This document shows positions 1 to 9,121 of a stretch of 64,000 bases of DNA, piece by piece; within the stretch, counting starts at the first letter, position 1, and every line of letters begins with the position of its first letter. A program made the position numbers and the translations under genes. Under the pieces are notes generated by a model. It worked only from the letters and a program-made list of their open reading frames with translations. It did not search any database and was not told the DNA's origin. The stretch lies in NCBI RefSeq assembly GCF_947488025.1, contig NZ_CANKYS010000004.1:1-64000 (forward strand), given 5' to 3'. This DNA is from an uncultured Nocardioides sp. GTDB taxonomy: Bacteria; Actinomycetota; Actinomycetes; Propionibacteriales; Nocardioidaceae.

Positions 1-162
1 GCGCCGGATGACCGCCCACGCCCCGTACCCCTGGACCTGCTCCAGGAGGTCGCGGACGGCGGGGGGCTGGTTCATGGGCGAAGCCTTGCGCCGGATGACC
101 GCCCACGCCCCGTACCCCTGGACCTGCTCCAGGAGGTCGCGGACGGCGGGGGGCTGGTTCAT
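1..162 (-). CDS. Partial protein of unknown function (N-terminus only)
   Basis: The reading frame on the minus strand starts at an ATG at 160-162 and runs off the window's left edge without a stop (54 codons visible). The predicted start is MNQPPAVRDLLEQV, followed by QGYGAWAVIRR. The same 25-residue block then occurs again after a KASP linker, because the DNA carries an 87-bp (29-codon) tandem duplication. I do not recognise the family. The gene runs in the same direction as the GH16-like gene to its right and borders a glycan cluster, so a role in surface polysaccharide is possible but only by neighbourhood. The second ATG could be the original start, with the first copy an added N-terminal extension. 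Confidence 0.5.
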   Translation of the reverse strand, partial: MNQPPAVRDLLEQVQGYGAWAVIRRKASPMNQPPAVRDLLEQVQGYGAWAVIRR

Positions 163-165
163 GGT
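1..165. repeat. 87-bp tandem duplication (two copies, in frame)
   Basis: Bases 1-77 recur almost exactly from base 88, giving a period of 87 bp, or 29 codons in the minus-strand frame. Copies diverge only after the shared ATG region near 74-77 and 161-165. Near-identity suggests a recent duplication, or possibly an assembly artefact at a contig edge. Confidence 0.85.
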
Positions 166-248
166 CGAAACCCTACGGGCGGCTGCACCGGGACCGATCG
201 GGCGTCTCAGTCCCGGCCCCGGGGTGCCCAACACCGCCGCGGACGAGG

Positions 249-1106
249 CTAGGGGTGGTCGACCTCGACCGTCACCCAGTCGACGAGCATGGTGGTGCGG
301 GAGCCGCCGGGCACAGCGTGCTCCGGCTGGACGGGCTTGTTGGACAGTCGGAGGTGGAACGGCACCGCGTTGCCGGGCACACGGCGCACATCGGGTGTCG
401 AGGTGATCTCGTAGGCGTTGCTGCCCTGGACGTCGCTCGCCGTGTAGCGCGTGACGTCACCGCCGATCGTGAACTCCGCCGCGTAGGCCCACCAGGTGTG
501 CCACGGCTCGACCCCGGAGGAGAAGAAGGGGGTCACCGGGAAGAGCTCCGGCGCCCGACCGGTGGCCGCGCACGCGTTGACGGCGGTCTCCGGGGTGTCG
601 TCGTAGCAGATGTGCGACCCGAGCTGCGCCCCCGCGGGCTTGAGGGGACCGTAGCTCTCGATGACGTCGATCTCGCGCGGATCGATGCCGTTGGGGTGCT
701 GGACCCAGAATGCGGCGTAGCTGATGCCGGTGTCGGGCATGAGGATGCTGGCCGTGACGCGCACCTTTGCCCCGGCCGGGAGCGTCCAGCCGGCATTGGT
801 GCGGATCTGGGAGAACCGGTCCACGCTGAGCCGGCCCTGCCCGTCGTGGAACGCGGCGTCCTGGCCGAACATCGTGTGCCACTGTGCGGGCACCGATCCC
901 GCGGGGCCGTCGAAGTCGTCGCGGAAGACGGTCTCCCAGCCCGAGACCGGAGTGGCCTCGGGCGTGGCTTCCGGAGCCGACTCAGGGGTCGGGTCCAAGG
1001 CGTCGATGACCCGCGGGCCCCCGCCGAACCCGGCAGGCGCGTCGGCGACGACGATCAGCAGGAGCGCCGTCACGGCCGTGCCGAGGGCGCGAGCGAGCAG
1101 GGACAT
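249..1106 (-). CDS. Secreted GH16-like glycoside hydrolase
   Basis: Predicted extracellular protein of 285 residues. The chosen ATG at 1106 has a strong AGGAGGG ribosome site just upstream and begins a signal peptide (MSLLARALGTAVTALLLIVV), followed by a Pro/Glu/Thr-rich linker. The rest resembles the concanavalin-like fold of glycoside hydrolase family 16 (beta-1,3/1,4-glucanases and related transglycosylases). The catalytic signature E-x-D-x-x-E is present as EIDVIE in the middle of the protein, so the enzyme looks active. It sits at the edge of a glycan biosynthesis cluster, which suggests remodelling of a surface or extracellular polysaccharide. The exact substrate cannot be read from sequence. 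A longer frame to 1229 exists but lacks the signal peptide at its start. Confidence 0.75.
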   Translation of the reverse strand: MSLLARALGTAVTALLLIVVADAPAGFGGGPRVIDALDPTPESAPEATPEATPVSGWETVFRDDFDGPAGSVPAQWHTMFGQDAAFHDGQGRLSVDRFSQIRTNAGWTLPAGAKVRVTASILMPDTGISYAAFWVQHPNGIDPREIDVIESYGPLKPAGAQLGSHICYDDTPETAVNACAATGRAPELFPVTPFFSSGVEPWHTWWAYAAEFTIGGDVTRYTASDVQGSNAYEITSTPDVRRVPGNAVPFHLRLSNKPVQPEHAVPGGSRTTMLVDWVTVEVDHP

Positions 1107-1274
1107 CACCCTCCTGGAAACGTGTGAGCTGGTGGGACCGCGACCTGAGCGGTCAAGGCTACGTGCCACCACCGACCGTCGGGATCTCCCGTCTCGACCG
1201 AGCAGGTGGTCGACCTCCTCCAGTCGCAATGCTGTTCAGAAGCGCGGCCAGCTGCTGTGGAACACTTGCCGACC

Positions 1275-2027
1275 ATGGAGGACTTGGGGGACGGTCCGCT
1301 GGGACCCAGTCGAAGGTCGACCCACCGACCGCGCGCGGAGCAGTTCGTCGACGACTACTACGAGCGTCACTACGCCTCGGTGCACGGTGCGGGTTGTCTG
1401 GGCGGCGCCGCGTCGGTCATGCACAAGCGGCTCGAGCACGGCCGCGGACACCGCGACTTTCCGCTCACCCTGGAGGTCGGTGCCGGCCGGTTCGAGCACT
1501 ACCCGTTCGTCACGCACGCTCGCAAGCGCTACATCGCCACTGACATCCGGGTACCGACGGAGAACCCCGTCTACCAGTCCGTGCTCGCGGGGAGCGGTCC
1601 CGCCGATCTGGAGTTCCGCCGGTCCGACGCGATGAGCCTCGACCTCGACGACGAGTCAGTGGACCGCGTGGTCGCAACGTGCCTGCTCATCCACCTCCCC
1701 GACCCCTTCGGCGCCATCCACGAGTGGCAGCGCGTGTGTCGCCCCGACGGCGTGATCGACATGCTCGTCCCCTGCGACCCCGGGCTCCTCGCGCGCGCCT
1801 TCCGCCGCGGTGTCTCGCAGCGGGTGGCCCGCAAGCACGGGGTGCCGGCGAAGGACTACGTCCTCGTCAACGCCATCGAGCACCTCAACCCCTTCAACCG
1901 CGTCCTAACGCTCGTGCGCGCCGCCGTGGAGCCTCGGCGACGCCTCACCGTCGACTACTTCCCGTTCGCGAAGGTCCCGTCGTGGAACATGAACGCGTTC
2001 GCGATCATGAGGATCGATCCGTCGTGA
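1275..2027 (+). CDS. SAM-dependent methyltransferase (class I)
   Basis: About 250 residues. Motif I is seen as LEVGAGRFEHY, and the later acidic and DRVVATCLLIHLPDP segments fit a class I (Methyltransf_11-like) Rossmann fold. It probably transfers a methyl group to a sugar or glycan intermediate, given that GT2, GtrII-like and O-acyltransferase genes follow. I chose the ATG at 1275; a GTG at 1206 in the same frame would add 23 poorly conserved-looking residues. The stop overlaps the GTG start of the next gene by 4 bases (GTGA), so the two are probably translationally coupled. Substrate unknown. Confidence 0.72.
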   Translation: MEDLGDGPLGPSRRSTHRPRAEQFVDDYYERHYASVHGAGCLGGAASVMHKRLEHGRGHRDFPLTLEVGAGRFEHYPFVTHARKRYIATDIRVPTENPVYQSVLAGSGPADLEFRRSDAMSLDLDDESVDRVVATCLLIHLPDPFGAIHEWQRVCRPDGVIDMLVPCDPGLLARAFRRGVSQRVARKHGVPAKDYVLVNAIEHLNPFNRVLTLVRAAVEPRRRLTVDYFPFAKVPSWNMNAFAIMRIDPS

Positions 2028-3511
2028 CGAGCCGGCGTGCGAACCGGTCCGCCCTCCCGGACCAAGCACGCAGCTGGGTGACAGCGTCCCTCCTGACGTT
2101 CGCGGCGACCCTGGCCCTCACCCTCGTCATCTACTGGTCGGCGATCTTCGGCACCTACGGCAGGTCCGACGACTACATCTACGTCCACGACGTCCGCACC
2201 GACACGCTCGACTCGGGGCTGGGGGCGGTGTGGTTCAACGCCGGGCGCCCCGTACCCGCGTTCCTGTACCAGTGGGTGCTTCCCCGGGCCGAAGAAGTGG
2301 CTGACCTCGTCCTGCTCAGGCTCGTGTCGGCGCTCGTGGTGGCGGCCGGCGCCGCGCTGTGCGGCGTCCTCGCCATGGCCGTCGTCGGAAGCAGCGGATG
2401 GCTTGCACGCGTGCTTGCCGTCGGCGTCGCTGGTGTGGCCGTCACGACGACCGCCGCACCGTCCGCCGTCACCTGGGGCGTGATGGCGGGCCAGATGCCA
2501 GCCTTCGGCACAGCTGTCGCGGCAGGCATGTGCGCGACGTGGGGGCGTACGCCGTGGCGCTGGGCGGTCGTGGCCGCGCTGGTGCTCCTGTCGGCCTTCA
2601 GCTACCAGCACTTCGCCCCGATCGCCTTCTTCTCCAGCGCCTTGGGGACGGCGGCTCTCTGGGCTCGGCGCGAGGGGGCGCGCCTACGCGACCCCGTCCT
2701 GGTGGGGCTGATGGTCGTGGGGGCCATCGCCCTCAACCTGGTCTTCGTGACGTGGCGCAGCGGCGACGCCCTGGACCGCATCTCCGGCCCGACGGCCAGC
2801 GAGCGCTTCGCGTGGTTCACCGAGGAGTTCCTGCCGCGCACGGTCGACCTCTCCGTGCCATGGTCACCGACAACGGCCTATCAATCCGCCGCCGTCGTCA
2901 TCGTGCTCCTCCTCCTCGCGCTCGTGCGGGGGCCGCGCCATCTCGCGCTGCCCGCGGTGGTCGTCGTCTGCTGGCTGTGCGCGGCTCTCGTCATCGTCCC
3001 CGGCGAGCTCTGGGCCAGCTACCGCCTCATCGCCGCGGCACAGCTCGTCCTGTGGGTAGGGGCCGGCTGCTGCGCCGCGGTTGGCATCAATGCCGCCTGG
3101 GAGCGGCGGGCCGTCCTGGGAGCACCCCTGCTCGTGGCCGCAGGTGTCGCGGTGGCGTCCGCCGGTGTGGCGTCCCACCATCGCGCCGTCGACTACTTCG
3201 CCGCACCCAACGAGGTCGACTGGGAGACCGCCCGGTGCGCCATGCGGCAGGCCGAGCCGGTGGCGGCAGGGACGCCCCTTCGGCAGAGCTACTTCGAGGA
3301 CTCGACCAGCCCGCTCCTCAGCTATGACGAGTACGGCATCATCGGGACGTCCACTCCCTTCGCCATCCAGTACGAGGCTTGGCTGGCCCTCGACTCCGTG
3401 GACGGACCCGGCCAGCCCGGCCTCGACGCCACCGGGCTGCCGATCGTCCCGCCGACCGATGAACCCGGCGACGCCCTCGTGTTCACGCCGGACGCATGCG
3501 CCCGTGGCTAG
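2024..3511 (+). CDS. Polytopic membrane protein, GtrII/GT-C-like glycosyltransferase
   Basis: The protein has 495 residues and roughly ten hydrophobic segments. An early loop carries a Ser-Asp-Asp motif (GRSDDYIYVHD) and a following GRPVPAF segment. This layout (acidic DD in the first extracytoplasmic loop, then a GR motif) resembles the GtrII family of lipid-linked sugar transferases, which add glucosyl groups to surface polysaccharides outside the membrane. The C-terminal part after the last helix (FAAPNEVDWETA onward) is extracytoplasmic. The start is the GTG overlapping the upstream methyltransferase stop. The family assignment is tentative; the membrane topology is clear. Confidence 0.62.
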   Translation: MTSRRANRSALPDQARSWVTASLLTFAATLALTLVIYWSAIFGTYGRSDDYIYVHDVRTDTLDSGLGAVWFNAGRPVPAFLYQWVLPRAEEVADLVLLRLVSALVVAAGAALCGVLAMAVVGSSGWLARVLAVGVAGVAVTTTAAPSAVTWGVMAGQMPAFGTAVAAGMCATWGRTPWRWAVVAALVLLSAFSYQHFAPIAFFSSALGTAALWARREGARLRDPVLVGLMVVGAIALNLVFVTWRSGDALDRISGPTASERFAWFTEEFLPRTVDLSVPWSPTTAYQSAAVVIVLLLLALVRGPRHLALPAVVVVCWLCAALVIVPGELWASYRLIAAAQLVLWVGAGCCAAVGINAAWERRAVLGAPLLVAAGVAVASAGVASHHRAVDYFAAPNEVDWETARCAMRQAEPVAAGTPLRQSYFEDSTSPLLSYDEYGIIGTSTPFAIQYEAWLALDSVDGPGQPGLDATGLPIVPPTDEPGDALVFTPDACARG

Positions 3512-3547
3512 GGTTCGGACTGATCAAGCCGCACGAGAGTGAGGATC

Positions 3548-4249
3548 ATGGACGAGCTGTCGCCTGAGCTCCGCGCATTCATTGCGGAGTCACCAGTGGC
3601 CCGTGAGCCACACGTCGCATTCCTGCGCTCCGCCATCGCCGACCTGCCAGCTGGCTCGACCGTGCTGGACGTCGGCGCCGGGGAAGCCCCCTACCGCGAG
3701 CTGTTCGCCGCCCACGACTACCGCACCACCGACTGGAACGGCTCCTTCTACACGCCCGTGACGCCCGTGGACCACGTCGCTCCAGCGCACGACCTGCCGC
3801 TGGCAGACGGTTCCGTCGACGCGGTCGTGTGCACCCAGGTGCTCGAGCACCTCGCCGAGCCCGTGGCCGCACTCCACGAGTTCCGCCGCGTGCTCCGGCC
3901 CGCTGGATCCCTGGTCGTCACGGTCCCCCTGACCTGGTATCTCCACGAGGTCCCGCACGACTACTACCGCTACACCCCCTACGGATTGCGCCACGTGCTG
4001 GAGAAGGCCGGTTTCGAGGCGGTCGACATCGAGCCGATGAACGACTCCCCGAGCACCATTGCCGCGCTGCTGCACCATTTGCGATGGCTCCTGGGGAGTG
4101 CCGACGACGGTCGCGACGAGCGACGGATCGCTGCGGGAGACCTCATGGCCGAAGCGGCCAGGATGGTCCAGTCGATCGGTTGGCTCGACACCCAGTGGCT
4201 CCTGCCCGTGAGCTACGCCGCGACGGCGAGAGCCCCAGGAGGGGACTAG
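3548..4249 (+). CDS. SAM-dependent methyltransferase (Methyltransf_11)
   Basis: A class I methyltransferase of 233 residues. Motif I is VLDVGAGEAPY near residue 38, an acidic residue follows at the end of strand 2, and a VVCTQVLEHL segment matches the family's post-motif region. The ATG at 3548 follows a GAGG ribosome site 4 bases upstream; an in-frame GTG at 3539 is the alternative. It is the second methyltransferase of this glycan cluster and probably modifies a sugar nucleotide or a lipid-linked glycan. The aromatic-rich segment HDYYRYTPYGLRHVLEKAGF is common in sugar methyltransferases of polysaccharide loci. Substrate unknown. Confidence 0.72.
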   Translation: MDELSPELRAFIAESPVAREPHVAFLRSAIADLPAGSTVLDVGAGEAPYRELFAAHDYRTTDWNGSFYTPVTPVDHVAPAHDLPLADGSVDAVVCTQVLEHLAEPVAALHEFRRVLRPAGSLVVTVPLTWYLHEVPHDYYRYTPYGLRHVLEKAGFEAVDIEPMNDSPSTIAALLHHLRWLLGSADDGRDERRIAAGDLMAEAARMVQSIGWLDTQWLLPVSYAATARAPGGD

Positions 4250-4338
4250 GACAGGCCTCCGACCGGCGACACGCCACGCCCACCGACCCCCTGCCGAGCC
4301 CACCCGGACGAGAAATCGGCCTGTGAGAGACTCCCGGG

Positions 4339-5370
4339 ATGCAGGAGGCGACCACGACCTCGGGGCGGCCTAGCCCACATGCACCATCCAGGGCAGAGGG
4401 CGGGAAGGCGGACCGGGTCCCGGTCCACGTGCTGCTTCCTTGCTTCAACGAGGAGCAGTCGGTGCTGCCGATGGTCGAGGCGCTCGCTCAGGTCTTCGTC
4501 GACGAGACGCGCTGGGACGTCGTGGCTGTGTTCATCGACGACGGCAGCAACGACGGCACTTGGCGCGAGATCTCCCGGGCCAAGGAGTTCGACCTGCCGA
4601 TCACGGTCGGGGGCATCCGCCTCGACCACAACCAGGGCAAGGCCGCGGCACAGGCCGTCGGGATCCGCGAGATGGGTCCGACCGACGGCGTGGTGATCCT
4701 GATGGACGCCGACGGCCAGCACGACCCGTCGTCGCTTCCGAAGATCCTGGCGGACTGCATGAAGACGGGTGTGCCCCAGATCGCCCGCCGCACTGGCTAC
4801 CGCCGGAGCCGAACCACCACGGTAGGGACGGTCGGCCTCGGTGTGATCGCCGGGCTCACAGGAGTCCGGTTCGACCCGTCGCTCGGGGAGTACCTGGCGC
4901 TCCCCTCGCACACAGCGCGCAGGCTCGCCCGCAACCCACAGCTCGGCATCGTGCCCATCGTGCCACTGGTGCAGGGCATCTCGACGCGCTTGCAGACGTT
5001 CCCCTCACCGGTCCTCGACCGTGCCGACGGATCAGCGTCGACACGGTGGACGCGCTCGCAGCTCTGGCACAAGGCACTCCTGCTGCTCCTCGCCAACCCG
5101 TGGGGGCTGCTGCCGCGCATGGCCGTCGTCATAGCCGTGACCGTGGCGGCGCTCGGCTCCTACGGCATGGCCGTCGGCATCGCCTCGATCGTCCACGGCA
5201 CGTTCCTGGGCGTGGGGTCCGTGCTGGTCGCCATGGTGATCATCTTCGGGGTCCTTGCCATGCTCCAGCTGGTCACGTTGGGACTGGTGGTGGTCCTCTT
5301 CCGGACCATCTCCCAGACTGCCGCGTCAGGCGGCACCGAGGTCGAGGTGCTCGACTGGCGCGACACCTGA
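4339..5370 (+). CDS. Family 2 glycosyltransferase with C-terminal membrane anchor
   Basis: The N-terminal GT-A fold opens with LLPCFNEEQS. It is followed by IDDGSNDGTW and the metal-binding D-x-D motif in LMDADGQHDP near residue 122, as in dolichol/polyprenyl-phosphate mannosyltransferase-like enzymes. The last 100 residues form two to three hydrophobic segments, as in polyprenyl-phosphate sugar transferases such as GtrB/ArnC. The likely role is to load a sugar onto polyprenyl phosphate at the inner membrane face. The GtrII-like protein encoded upstream could then transfer it outside; this pairing is inferred from the known Gtr systems. Confidence 0.78.
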   Translation: MQEATTTSGRPSPHAPSRAEGGKADRVPVHVLLPCFNEEQSVLPMVEALAQVFVDETRWDVVAVFIDDGSNDGTWREISRAKEFDLPITVGGIRLDHNQGKAAAQAVGIREMGPTDGVVILMDADGQHDPSSLPKILADCMKTGVPQIARRTGYRRSRTTTVGTVGLGVIAGLTGVRFDPSLGEYLALPSHTARRLARNPQLGIVPIVPLVQGISTRLQTFPSPVLDRADGSASTRWTRSQLWHKALLLLLANPWGLLPRMAVVIAVTVAALGSYGMAVGIASIVHGTFLGVGSVLVAMVIIFGVLAMLQLVTLGLVVVLFRTISQTAASGGTEVEVLDWRDT

Positions 5371-5415
5371 AGGGACGCCGGCCCGGAGCCAGCGACCCGG
5401 CGGCAGCCGCCTGGC

Positions 5416-7593
5416 TCAGCCGACGGTAGTCAGCAGCTGCGTCGCGCGGGTGAGCACCACGTAGAGCGTCGCCCGGCCGGTGGCCGACTCGTCCTCGATC
5501 TCCTGAGGGGAGACGACCACGATCCCGTCGAACTCCAGGCCCTTGGTGTCGAGGCCGGTCAGTACGACGACCCGGTCCTCGCCGCTCGGCGTGACGCGCG
5601 AGTCCACAGCCGCGCGGGCGTTGGGCGCCGCGTCGGCCAGCTCGGGCCACGACGCCAGCCAGGCGTTGACCTCCGAGCGCCGGGCGACCGGCACGACGAT
5701 GCCCACGGTGCCCTCGACGCGGTCGGCGGTCGTCGTCACCGCCTGCCGCACAGCGGCCTCGAGGTCGTCGACGGGTCCGACGACCTGCGGCTCCTCACCG
5801 GTGCGGCGTACGGCGTCGGGCAGGTCGGCGTCGAGCCCCACCCGGCGGGCGTAGTCGGCGGCGAACGCGTAGATCTCGGCCGAGTTGCGGTAGTTGGTGG
5901 AGAGGTGGAACTCGTGGAGCTCCTTGCCCTCCAGCGCCTCGGCGCGCGCGGCGGCGGCCTCGGGGGCGTCGGGCCAGGACGACTGGGCGGGATCCCCGAC
6001 GATCGTCCAGCTCGCGGTGCGACCGCGGCGACCGACCATCCGCCACTGCATCGGGGTGAGGTCCTGCGCCTCGTCGATGAGGACGTGGGCGTAGCCGTCG
6101 TCCTCGATGCGGTGCGTGGGCGCCGACCAGGCCAGGCCGCCGGGGGCGTACTCCCGCTCGGAGATCGTGGTCAGCTCCTGCAGGTCGACCCCGCCCTCGA
6201 GCAGGCCCGTCTCGTCGAGGTCGCGCTCGTCGTCGCTGCGCTGCGGCACGTCGCCGATGGCGTAGCGCAGCTCGTCGACGAGCGGCACGTCCTCGATGGA
6301 CAGGTCGTCGGCCGCCCACGACTTCGCGAGCAGCAGCTGCTCCTCGCGACTGATCACTCCCTCGCCGACGCGGGCGAGGAAGTCGGGGTCCCGCAGCCAC
6401 CTGAAGACGGTCTGCGCGTCGAGCGGCGGCCACCAGGCGGAGGCGAACTCCACGAAGCCGGCGTGGCCGAGCATGTCGTCGTCAAAGGCCTCACGACCCC
6501 GCTCCTTGCCCCGCTCGCCGGCGACCTGGCGCCACATGGCGTCGAGCAGCGTCTTGGCCACCCGCGGCAGCTGGCGGTTGCGGCGGCCCTGCGACATGAG
6601 CTGGCGGCGCAGCCGCCCGAGCAGGCCGGGGTCGAGCACGATGGTCTCGTCGCGCCAGTAGATGCGGAAGCTGGTCGGTGCGCCGGGCGCGTGCTGGCGC
6701 GCGGTGCGGCGCAGCAGCTCGGCCATCCGGGTCGCGCCCTTGACGTCGGCGACGGCCGGCTCGTCGTGACGGGTGGCGCGGATGCCGCCGACGACCTCGC
6801 CGAGCGAGCGCAGCGCGACAGCGGTCTCGCCGAGGCTCGGCAGGACCCGCTCGATGTAGCGCATGAACACGCCGCTGGGGCCGACGACGAGCACGCCACC
6901 GCCCTCGTAGCGGCGGCGGTCGGAGTAGAGGAGGAAGGCCGCGCGGTGCAGCGCGACGACCGTCTTGCCTGTGCCGGGTCCGCCCGAGATCGACACCACG
7001 CCCTTGCCGGGCGCGCGGATCGCCTGGTCCTGCTCGGCCTGGATCGTGGCCACGATCGAGTGCATCGAGCGGTCGCGGGCGCGGGAGAGCTGCGCCATCA
7101 GGGCGCCCTCGCCGACGATCGGGAGGTCGGTCTCGGCCTCCTGGTCGAGCAGCTCGTCCTCCACGCCGATCACGGTGCGGTGCAGCGAGCGCAGCACGCG
7201 GCGTCGTACGACACCGGACGGGGTGGCGGCCGTGGCCTGGTAGAACACCCCGGCCGCCGGGGCGCGCCAGTCGATGAGCAGCACGTCACGGTCGGCGTTG
7301 CGCACGCCGATGCGCCCGATGTAGCGCGGCTGGGCGTCGATCGCCGGGTCGAGGTCGAGCCGGCCGAACACCAGCCCCTCGTGGGCGGCGTCGAGCTGGG
7401 CGATGCGCTTGGCGGCCTGGAAGACCATCGCGTCGCGCTCGACGAGGCCGCCCTCGTGCTCCAGCTTGCCGCGGTTGCGTCCCTCGGTCGCCAGCGCCCG
7501 TGCGTTCACCATGGACGCCTCGAGCTGCACGTAGACCTCGTCGACGTACTGCTGCTCCGCCGCGATCTCCCGCGCCTCGAGCTCCTCGCTCAA
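5416..7593 (-). CDS. helR: HelD/HelR-type SF1 helicase acting on RNA polymerase
   Basis: UvrD/Rep-like superfamily 1 ATPase. The Walker A motif GGPGTGKT is near residue 200, Walker B-like LIDEAQDLTPMQW is further on, and a C-terminal helicase segment has VSPQEIEDESATGRATLYVVLTRA. The N-terminal coiled-coil with QQYVDEVYVQLE and the block YIGRIGVRN ... LLIDWRAPAAGVFYQA are hallmarks of HelD proteins. These bind RNA polymerase, recycle stalled complexes and, in actinobacteria (HelR), can displace rifamycins. The TTG at 7593 has GAGGAG six bases upstream and gives the usual family N-terminus; a longer frame reaches 7665. Rifamycin tolerance is inferred from family members. Confidence 0.85.
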   Translation of the reverse strand: MSEELEAREIAAEQQYVDEVYVQLEASMVNARALATEGRNRGKLEHEGGLVERDAMVFQAAKRIAQLDAAHEGLVFGRLDLDPAIDAQPRYIGRIGVRNADRDVLLIDWRAPAAGVFYQATAATPSGVVRRRVLRSLHRTVIGVEDELLDQEAETDLPIVGEGALMAQLSRARDRSMHSIVATIQAEQDQAIRAPGKGVVSISGGPGTGKTVVALHRAAFLLYSDRRRYEGGGVLVVGPSGVFMRYIERVLPSLGETAVALRSLGEVVGGIRATRHDEPAVADVKGATRMAELLRRTARQHAPGAPTSFRIYWRDETIVLDPGLLGRLRRQLMSQGRRNRQLPRVAKTLLDAMWRQVAGERGKERGREAFDDDMLGHAGFVEFASAWWPPLDAQTVFRWLRDPDFLARVGEGVISREEQLLLAKSWAADDLSIEDVPLVDELRYAIGDVPQRSDDERDLDETGLLEGGVDLQELTTISEREYAPGGLAWSAPTHRIEDDGYAHVLIDEAQDLTPMQWRMVGRRGRTASWTIVGDPAQSSWPDAPEAAAARAEALEGKELHEFHLSTNYRNSAEIYAFAADYARRVGLDADLPDAVRRTGEEPQVVGPVDDLEAAVRQAVTTTADRVEGTVGIVVPVARRSEVNAWLASWPELADAAPNARAAVDSRVTPSGEDRVVVLTGLDTKGLEFDGIVVVSPQEIEDESATGRATLYVVLTRATQLLTTVG

Positions 7594-7720
7594 CTCTTGC
7601 TCCTCATCCCCCGATGACCACTGTCCAACGGTCCCGGACAGACGGACAAGCGTACCGGCGAGCACCGACGACCACCGACTTCTCGCGGATCATGGACCGA
7701 GGGACCGTCACGTCAGCACC

Positions 7721-8149
7721 TCACGCCAGCAGCAGCACGGCGCCCAGCAGGCACACCACCGCGCCGACCGTGCGGATCAGGTCCACGCGCCCGAGGGCGC
7801 CGAGCAGCTCGGGGCGCTCCGCCGCCGCCACGGTCGCCAGCCGGCCGTGCATGGGAGCGGCGAGCACGGCGGTCGTGACCACCGACAGCGCCCCACCCGC
7901 CAGCGCGAGCCACGTGCCTCCCGCGTCCGGCTCGCTCGTGGCCGCCCAGGCCAGCGCGACGACCAGGGGCACGTAGAGCGCGCCCACCAGCGGCGCGATG
8001 CGTCGCGAGTGCCGCTCGTGCGCCCCGGCCCACGCGTCGTCCCCGACCTCGCGGAGGGCGGGGTACACCACGGCGGCGACGGTCAGCTGGAAGCCGAGGT
8101 GCGCGGCCGCGACGAGCAGCAGCCAGGTGGTGGGAGCGGTGGGGGTCAC
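7721..8149 (-). CDS. Small four-helix membrane protein
   Basis: The product has 142 residues with four predicted membrane helices and short loops. It resembles DUF1772-like small integral membrane proteins, but I see no catalytic motif. The GTG start at 8149 follows a GGGAGG ribosome site. It stands alone between the helicase and an enoyl-CoA hydratase, with about 90 bases on the far side, so it may be its own transcript. Function unknown. Confidence 0.65.
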   Translation of the reverse strand: MTPTAPTTWLLLVAAAHLGFQLTVAAVVYPALREVGDDAWAGAHERHSRRIAPLVGALYVPLVVALAWAATSEPDAGGTWLALAGGALSVVTTAVLAAPMHGRLATVAAAERPELLGALGRVDLIRTVGAVVCLLGAVLLLA

Positions 8150-8242
8150 GGGAACCTCCCGGGGACGTCCATGGCGGCCTCCTGCGACGCGGGGTCTTCC
8201 TCACTTCTCCGCGCCGCGGCCGCCGTCGGATGCAGTCGCGCG

Positions 8243-9013
8243 CTACTTCTTGCGGGAGAGGAAGGCGGTCATCGCCTCGCGCGCCTCGTCGGAGGCGAAC
8301 AACCGGGTGCTGGTCTCGGCCATCTCCTCGCCGAGCGCGTCGATCCGCGCCACCAGGTCACGGTTGAGGATGCGCTTGGACTCACGGAGCCCCTGGGCCG
8401 CCCCCGTCGCGAGGCTGGCGCACAGCGCGGCGACCTCGGCGTCGAGGTCGTCGGCGGGGACCGCCTTGGTCACCAGGCCGTACGCCGCTGCCTCGGCGCC
8501 GGTGAACACCTCACCGCCGAGCGTGGTGAGGGCCGCGGCCCGCGGGTTCATCCGGTGGTGGACGGTGAGGCTGATGATCGCCGCAGCCAGCCCGAGCTTG
8601 ACCTCGGTGAGCGCGAAGGTGGCGTCGTCGGCGCTGACGGCGATGTCGGCCGCCGCGACGATGCCGATGCCGCCGGCGCGGACCGCGCCGAGGTTCTTGG
8701 TGACGACGGGCTTGTCGAGGGTGGCGATGAGCCGCTGCAGCTCCACGATGCGGCGGGTGCCGGCCGCCATGCCGTCGGTCGACGCCTCGGTGAGGTCGGC
8801 GCCGGAGCAGAAGACCTTGCCGGAGCTCTCGACCAGCACCACCCGCACGTCGCGGTCGGCGCCGGCCCGCTCGAGGTGGGCGTACAGCTCGGTCACCAGC
8901 TGTCGGCTCAGGGCGTTGCGGTTGGCCGGGCTGTCGAGGGTGATCGTGGCCACGGCGTCGGCCACGGCGTAGTGCACCAGCTCTGCGGGGGCGTGGTCGG
9001 TCGGCGCGGTCAT
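8243..9013 (-). CDS. Enoyl-CoA hydratase/isomerase family protein
   Basis: A crotonase-fold protein of 256 residues. The second catalytic glutamate of hydratases is kept (FALTEVKLG). The first, normally in a GGGCEL-type segment, is replaced: the protein has AGGIGIVAAAD there. Crotonases lacking that residue often act as isomerases, lyases or hydrolases, so the reaction may not be hydration of enoyl-CoA. The family's oxyanion-hole segment is visible as SSGKVFCSGADL. The ATG at 9013 faces the divergent glycosyltransferase gene at 9122, with 108 bases between them that must hold both promoters. Confidence 0.78.
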   Translation of the reverse strand: MTAPTDHAPAELVHYAVADAVATITLDSPANRNALSRQLVTELYAHLERAGADRDVRVVLVESSGKVFCSGADLTEASTDGMAAGTRRIVELQRLIATLDKPVVTKNLGAVRAGGIGIVAAADIAVSADDATFALTEVKLGLAAAIISLTVHHRMNPRAAALTTLGGEVFTGAEAAAYGLVTKAVPADDLDAEVAALCASLATGAAQGLRESKRILNRDLVARIDALGEEMAETSTRLFASDEAREAMTAFLSRKK

Positions 9014-9121
9014 GGCGTGCATCCTGCCGCACGACCCGCCGCGGGCCGCGACACGACGGGAGCACCCGACGCGTGCTGCAACAATGCGCAACGTGTCGAC
9101 CGCGCAGAGAGCCCCGCAACG

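Noticed and set aside
7594..7720. Rifamycin-associated element upstream of the HelR-like gene
   Set aside because: I looked for the GGGGCTTGC-type inverted repeat described for Streptomyces helR and found nothing like it in the 127 bases upstream.
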